Both the position numbers and the translations under genes were made by a program. A DNA stretch of 15,887 nt, taken from positions 1 through 15,887 of the forward strand of contig URMR01000030.1 in NCBI GenBank assembly GCA_900548935.1. The letters are read 5' to 3'. Under the pieces are notes generated by a model. It was given only the letters and a program-made list of their open reading frames with translations. It made no database searches and was not told where the DNA came from. Below, piece by piece: positions 12,571 to 15,887 of this stretch (position 1 is the stretch's first letter; each line of letters starts with the position of its first letter). This stretch comes from an uncultured Collinsella sp. GTDB taxonomy: Bacteria > Actinomycetota > Coriobacteriia > Coriobacteriales > Coriobacteriaceae.

Positions 12571-13482
12571 ATGTCTGCTTGCCCGCTGGTCGATTGCCAT
12601 ACTCATACCTCGTTCTCGGACGGGCATGCCTCGTTTGAGGACAACGTCCGCGCCGCTGCTGCAGCCGGTTGCCGCGCCATGGTCTCAACCGACCATCTCA
12701 CCCTGCCAGCCAGCATGGATGCCAATTGCGAGGTGCAGGTTGTCGAGGGCGACCTGCCGGCACATCGTCTGGCTTTTGAGGATGCCCGCAAGCTTGCCGC
12801 GCAGATTGCGCCGGAGCTCGAGCTTATCTATGGCTTTGAATGCGACTGGTACAAAGGTTGCGAGCCTTTGGTTGAGCGCTGGTCCGCGGGTGCCATAGTG
12901 CGCTTGGGCAGTGTGCACTGGATTGGTAACCCAGGCGATATTGCGGCAGGTGCTGCGGGCACGGCGGGGACGGAGGACGTCGCTCGTCCCGATACGCCCG
13001 ATTCGCGCTGCGGCTGGATCGACGATGACACCAACCTGCACGTTTGGGAAAACTTAGGCGTGCGCGGCGTGTGGGAGCGCTATGTCGATGACTGGTGCCG
13101 TGCCTGCGAGAGCCCGCTCAACTTTGATGTGATGGCTCACCCCGACCTGGTCATGCGCTTTTCGAAGGAGGGCTTTGCGCCCGACTTTGACCCGGCGCCG
13201 TTCTGGGAGCAGATGGCTGAGTGCGCCCACGATACGGGTCGCCGCGTTGAGGTCTCGACCGCCGCACCGCGCAAGGGCCTCGATGACTACTATCCCGCGA
13301 CCGGATTGCTGCGTTGCTTTGCCCACGCCGAGGTGCCGATCACTTTTGGCTCGGACGCACACCGCGCCTGCGACATCTGCTGGAACATCCGCGAAGCCCA
13401 GGCACACGCCTACGACTGCGGCTACCGAACCTTCGGCATCCCCCACGCCACCGGCGAATGGGAACCCACACCCCTCGACTAG
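12571..13482 (+). CDS. PHP-domain phosphatase, histidinol-phosphatase (HisJ/HisK) type
   Basis: Protein of 303 residues with all metal motifs of the PHP fold: DCHTHTSFSDG (8-18; H10, H12, D17), STDH (39-42), GFECD (88-92; E90), GSVHW (113-117; H116), MAHPD (188-192; H190) and FGSDAH (259-264; D262, H264). The order and spacing match histidinol-phosphate phosphatases, which use a trinuclear metal site for the last-but-two step of histidine synthesis. There are no other his genes nearby, so a general phosphoesterase role is possible. Residues 122-150 form a Gly/Ala/Thr-rich insertion. AAAGGAG precedes ATG 12571. It is a single-gene unit with promoter at 12533 and a candidate terminator at 13569. 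Confidence 0.88.
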   Translation: MSACPLVDCHTHTSFSDGHASFEDNVRAAAAAGCRAMVSTDHLTLPASMDANCEVQVVEGDLPAHRLAFEDARKLAAQIAPELELIYGFECDWYKGCEPLVERWSAGAIVRLGSVHWIGNPGDIAAGAAGTAGTEDVARPDTPDSRCGWIDDDTNLHVWENLGVRGVWERYVDDWCRACESPLNFDVMAHPDLVMRFSKEGFAPDFDPAPFWEQMAECAHDTGRRVEVSTAAPRKGLDDYYPATGLLRCFAHAEVPITFGSDAHRACDICWNIREAQAHAYDCGYRTFGIPHATGEWEPTPLD

Positions 13483-13494
13483 CCATCCCTTTAT

Positions 13495-13563
13495 AAGTTG
13501 CGGTGAAATAGTTCCTGTTTATAGCCCTAAGATCATCAAACAAGAACTATTCCACCGCAACTT
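13495..13563. repeat. Palindromic intergenic repeat, copy B
   Basis: AAGTTGCGGTGAAATAG (13495-13511) is repeated inverted as CTATTCCACCGCAACTT (13547-13563), and the arms extend through TTCCTGTTT with one difference to about 26 bases. It shares the outer arms and the following CCTGTTTATA with copy A; the centre differs. It starts 13 bases after the PHP gene stop. Confidence 0.9.
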
Positions 13564-13568
13564 CAATT

Positions 13569-13604
13569 TGATCCGTTGGGGACGGAGGAAAACGGATCAT
13601 TTTT
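13569..13604 (+). terminator. Candidate intrinsic terminator after the PHP gene
   Basis: TGATCCGTT (13569-13577) pairs with AACGGATCA (13591-13599) and is followed by TTTTT (13600-13604). The 13-base loop contains GGGGACGG. The stem is moderate in strength and lies directly after repeat copy B. Confidence 0.55.
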
Positions 13605-13683
13605 ATCCTGGTGCATTGGTGCAAGTGGGCAGGTTTCCTTTGCGCCAGTTTCTGTCGAGTCGGTGCTCCTTGCGGGTTGCCCG

Positions 13684-13689
13684 TATAAT
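13684..13689 (+). promoter_or_regulatory. tgt: -10 box (TATAAT) of tgt
   Basis: A perfect TATAAT in the context CCGTATAATG would start transcription near 13696, leaving a leader of about 30 bases. The -35 is not clear. The leader is too short for a preQ1 riboswitch. Confidence 0.62.
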
Positions 13690-13726
13690 GGTTTGCGTAT
13701 GAACCGCAACCAAGGAGTTCCAGTTT

Positions 13727-14866
13727 ATGGACCAGAGCCTTTTTAAATTCGACCTGATCGCCGAGGATCCGACGACGCACGCGCGTGCCGGCGTGCTGCA
13801 CACCCCGCACGGTGACATCGAGACGCCGATCTTTATGCCCGTGGGCACTAAGGCAAACGTCAAGGGTATTCCCACCGAGACCGTCAAGCAGCTCGGTGCG
13901 CAGATCGTGCTCGCCAACACCTATCACCTGTCCATGCGTCCCGGCGAGGATACCATCGCCGAGCTGGGCGGACTGCACAAGTTTATGAACTGGCACGGCC
14001 CCATTCTTACCGACTCGGGCGGCTTCCAGGTGTTCAGCCACAACGACGCTGTCAAGCTCACCGACGAGGGTGTGCGCTTTATCGTCAACGACTACGACGG
14101 CCGCCACGTGTTCTGGACGCCCGAGGACAACATGGAAATCGCCATGAAGCTCGGCTCCGACATCTGCATGCAGCTCGACCAGTGCCCGGGCTATCCCGCC
14201 ACGCGCGCCTACGTTGAGCGCGCCGTTGAGCTGTCGAGTATGTGGGCCGAGCGCTGTTATAAGGCGCATACCCGCGATGACCAGGCGCTCTTTGGCATCG
14301 TTCAGGGCGGCATGCACCTGGACCTGCGCCTGCGCTCGCTGCGCCATCTGGAGGAGTGCGGTGACTTCCCAGGCTACGGCATCGGTGGCTACTCGGTGGG
14401 CGAGGACCACGAGACCATGTTCGAGACGCTGGCACCGCTCGTGAGTGAGTACATGCCCAAGCACAAGCCTCGCTACCTGATGGGCGTCGGCAACCCCACC
14501 ACCCTCGTGCGCGGTGTGGGTGTGGGCATCGACATGTTCGACTGCGTGCTGCCGACGCGCACCGGCCGCATGGGCACGGCGTTCTCCAGCGAGGGTCGCC
14601 TCAACTTCCGCAACGCGCGTTTTGCGCACGACGACGGCCCCATCGATCCCACCTGCACCTGCCCGGTGTGCACGGGCGGCTACAGCCGCGCACTCATTCG
14701 CCACATGGTCACGCAGAAGGAGATGCTCGGCGGCATTCTACTGTCGATGCACAACATCTACTACCTGCTCAACCTTATGCAGCGTGCCCGCCAGGCCATT
14801 ATCGAGGGCCGTTACGGTGCGTTCGTGAGCGACTGGATGAACAGTCCTGCGGCGGTGGATTACTAA
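13727..14866 (+). CDS. tgt: tRNA-guanine transglycosylase (queuine tRNA-ribosyltransferase)
   Basis: Protein of 379 residues, full length. It exchanges the guanine at position 34 of tRNAs with GUN anticodons for the queuosine precursor preQ1. Visible motifs: TPIFMPVGTKANVK (33-46), LTDSGGFQVFS (94-104) with active-site D96, GIVQGG (190-195), the nucleophile region GIDMFDCVLPTR (267-278) with D272, and the zinc site C310, C312, C315 and H342. AAGGAG (13712-13717) lies nine bases before ATG 13727. No other queuosine genes are in the window. The next gene is the LOG-family gene behind an intrinsic terminator. Confidence 0.97.
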   Translation: MDQSLFKFDLIAEDPTTHARAGVLHTPHGDIETPIFMPVGTKANVKGIPTETVKQLGAQIVLANTYHLSMRPGEDTIAELGGLHKFMNWHGPILTDSGGFQVFSHNDAVKLTDEGVRFIVNDYDGRHVFWTPEDNMEIAMKLGSDICMQLDQCPGYPATRAYVERAVELSSMWAERCYKAHTRDDQALFGIVQGGMHLDLRLRSLRHLEECGDFPGYGIGGYSVGEDHETMFETLAPLVSEYMPKHKPRYLMGVGNPTTLVRGVGVGIDMFDCVLPTRTGRMGTAFSSEGRLNFRNARFAHDDGPIDPTCTCPVCTGGYSRALIRHMVTQKEMLGGILLSMHNIYYLLNLMQRARQAIIEGRYGAFVSDWMNSPAAVDY

Positions 14867-14938
14867 GAGCTGCGACCGCTGACCGATGCCTTGCAAGCAC
14901 TTGATGCATCGTGGGTACCATACCGAATAGTTGATGTT

Positions 14939-14980
14939 CGGGCGGGTGTTTGGCGCATGGCGTCGACCCCGCCCGTTTTT
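14939..14980 (+). terminator. Intrinsic terminator / possible attenuator before the LOG gene
   Basis: CGGGCGGG (14939-14946) pairs with CCCGCCCG (14968-14975) and TTTTT (14976-14980) follows. An additional T-A pair is possible across a bulged C. The hairpin ends 16 bases before the LOG start codon and its T-run abuts the LOG ribosome binding site (14986-14991), leaving no space for a separate promoter between them. Confidence 0.75.
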
Positions 14981-14996
14981 CTCGATAGGAGTACCC

Positions 14997-15755
14997 ATGA
15001 TTAAGAATGAGAACGTCGAGGGCGAGCCCGCCTACGACGAGACGTACCGCCGCGGCCCCGTGGTCATGCGCGGCCCCATGATTCCTAAGGACAACACCTA
15101 CGCCAACCTGCTGGCGCCCGAGGACTCGACCGACTGGTTGCACGCCGACCCGTGGCGCGTGCTGCGCATTCAGGCAGAGTTTGTCGATGGCTTTGGCGCG
15201 CTTGCCGAGCTTGGTCCTGCAGTGACCATCTTCGGCAGCGCCCGCACGCCCAAGACCGATCCGCTCTACAAGGCGGCGCGCACGGTCGGTCGCAAGATTG
15301 CCCAACGCGGCGTGGCGGTTATCACCGGTGGCGGCCCCGGCATCATGGAGGCGGCCAACAGGGGAGCGGCGAGCGCCAACGGCAAGTCGGTCGGCCTGGG
15401 TATCGAGCTTCCGCACGAGCAGGGGCTCAATAAATACGTGAACCTCGGCATGGACTTCCGTTACTTCTTTGTGCGTAAAACCATGTTCGTCAAATACAGC
15501 TCGGGCGCCATCGTGTTTCCCGGTGGTTTTGGCACGCTTGACGAGATGTTCGAGGTGCTCACGCTGGTGCAGACGCACAAGGTCAAGCGCATGCCGCTTG
15601 TACTGGTAGGCAGCGAGTACTGGCAGGGCCTATTCGACTGGCTTAACGGCCCGGTGATGGACGCCGGTATGATTAGCCCGCTCGATCCCGAGCTCGTACA
15701 CATCACCGACGACCTCAACGAGGCCGTCGACATTGCGCTCAGCGGGCTGATGTAG
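14997..15755 (+). CDS. LOG-family protein (TIGR00730 Rossmann fold; cytokinin riboside 5'-monophosphate phosphoribohydrolase type)
   Basis: Protein of 252 residues from ATG 14997, set by TAGGAG (14986-14991). The lysine-decarboxylase-like Rossmann fold begins at VTIFGSAR, then VITGGGPGIMEAANRGA, VGLGIELPHEQ and the signature FPGGFGTLDEMFE, which holds the catalytic Arg/Glu environment together with the preceding VRKTMFV. Proteins of this family hydrolyse nucleoside 5'-monophosphates to base and ribose phosphate; the activity in gut bacteria is unproven. The first 60 residues are a polar N-terminal extension (RGPVVMRGPMIPKD and following) before the fold, as in the longer bacterial members. 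The frame is also open back to ATG 14934 through the terminator hairpin, but no ribosome binding site supports that start. Confidence 0.9.
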   Translation: MIKNENVEGEPAYDETYRRGPVVMRGPMIPKDNTYANLLAPEDSTDWLHADPWRVLRIQAEFVDGFGALAELGPAVTIFGSARTPKTDPLYKAARTVGRKIAQRGVAVITGGGPGIMEAANRGAASANGKSVGLGIELPHEQGLNKYVNLGMDFRYFFVRKTMFVKYSSGAIVFPGGFGTLDEMFEVLTLVQTHKVKRMPLVLVGSEYWQGLFDWLNGPVMDAGMISPLDPELVHITDDLNEAVDIALSGLM

Positions 15756-15766
15756 GGTAGGTAAAA

Positions 15767-15828
15767 TGGGACGGGTCTAAAAAGACTGGTCTGAAACGTT
15801 TGATACCAGTCATTTTAGCCCCGTCCCA
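15767..15828. repeat. Inverted repeat with GGGACGGG arms after the LOG gene
   Basis: Arms of 24 bases (15767-15790 and 15805-15828) match inverted with two mismatches around a 14-base loop. The outer part is TGGGACGGG. It lies 11 bases after the LOG stop codon. There is no T-run after the right arm, so it is not a typical intrinsic terminator. Repeat copy C begins 14 bases further. Confidence 0.85.
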
Positions 15829-15842
15829 AATGAACTGCTTCT

Positions 15843-15887
15843 AAGTTGCGGTGGAATAGGGATTGATTTGCGGCTGATAAGCCAAAA
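15843..15887. repeat. Palindromic intergenic repeat, copy C (cut by window edge)
   Basis: AAGTTGCGGTGGAATAG (15843-15859) is identical to the left core of copy A. The following bases differ from copies A and B, and the right arm, if present, lies beyond the window. Confidence 0.75.

Noticed and set aside
13690..13726. preQ1 riboswitch before tgt
   Set aside because: The leader is only about 30 bases and lacks the expected pseudoknot pattern.
13547..14704. 385-codon minus-strand frame opposite tgt
   Set aside because: It is the shadow of an unmistakable tgt gene and has no ribosome binding site or domain.
14799..15578. 259-codon minus-strand frame opposite tgt end and the LOG gene
   Set aside because: Antisense to conserved coding sequence; no recognisable protein.

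Overview
The window looks like a chromosomal segment of a high-GC Gram-positive bacterium of the class Coriobacteriia, most likely a Collinsella-type gut actinobacterium. That placement is an inference from gene style: strong G/C bias at third codon positions, a Ppx/GppA phosphatase next to a long-tailed DivIC/FtsB-like protein and enolase, a UBA-DUF4342 membrane protein, and actinobacterial-type promoters. No marker gene was compared with a database. The proteins are mostly housekeeping, with accessory or foreign-looking pieces at 1-480 and 8620-10237.

Left part (1-4170). A minus-strand AbiEi-type antitoxin gene runs off the left edge; it appears to be leaderless, with an inverted repeat across its promoter. 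A plus-strand operon follows: UBA/DUF4342 membrane protein, OmpR-family response regulator, sensor histidine kinase. It ends at a strong bidirectional terminator shared with a convergent minus-strand pair, an orphan galactitol-type PTS IIB protein and a solo VOC protein.

Middle (4200-8500). A membrane-anchored helical-repeat protein of unknown function is followed by tRNA-Leu(UAA), a terminator and the first copy of a palindromic intergenic repeat. The minus strand then carries enolase with its own terminator, then the DivIC-like gene and ppx/gppA as a pair.

Accessory island (8500-10237). An A+T-richer spacer holds three 16-bp repeats at an exact 33-bp period, directly before an AAA/DUF4143 ATPase gene.

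Right part (10277-15887). A minus-strand cluster encodes a LarC C-terminal-domain protein, a YfcE-type phosphodiesterase and MazG. A divergent intergenic region rich in inverted repeats separates it from a plus-strand run: PHP-family phosphatase, tgt, and a LOG-family protein. An intrinsic terminator sits directly ahead of the LOG ribosome binding site. Two more copies of the palindromic repeat follow the PHP and LOG genes; next to each lies a second hairpin containing GGGACGG.

No complete new multi-gene system is evident. The best leads are non-coding: the palindromic repeat family, the 33-bp array before the ATPase, the inverted repeats around the PHP promoter, and the possible attenuator before the LOG gene. 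Among proteins, the LarC C-terminal domain without its N-terminal partner and the PTS IIB/VOC pair deserve a second look.
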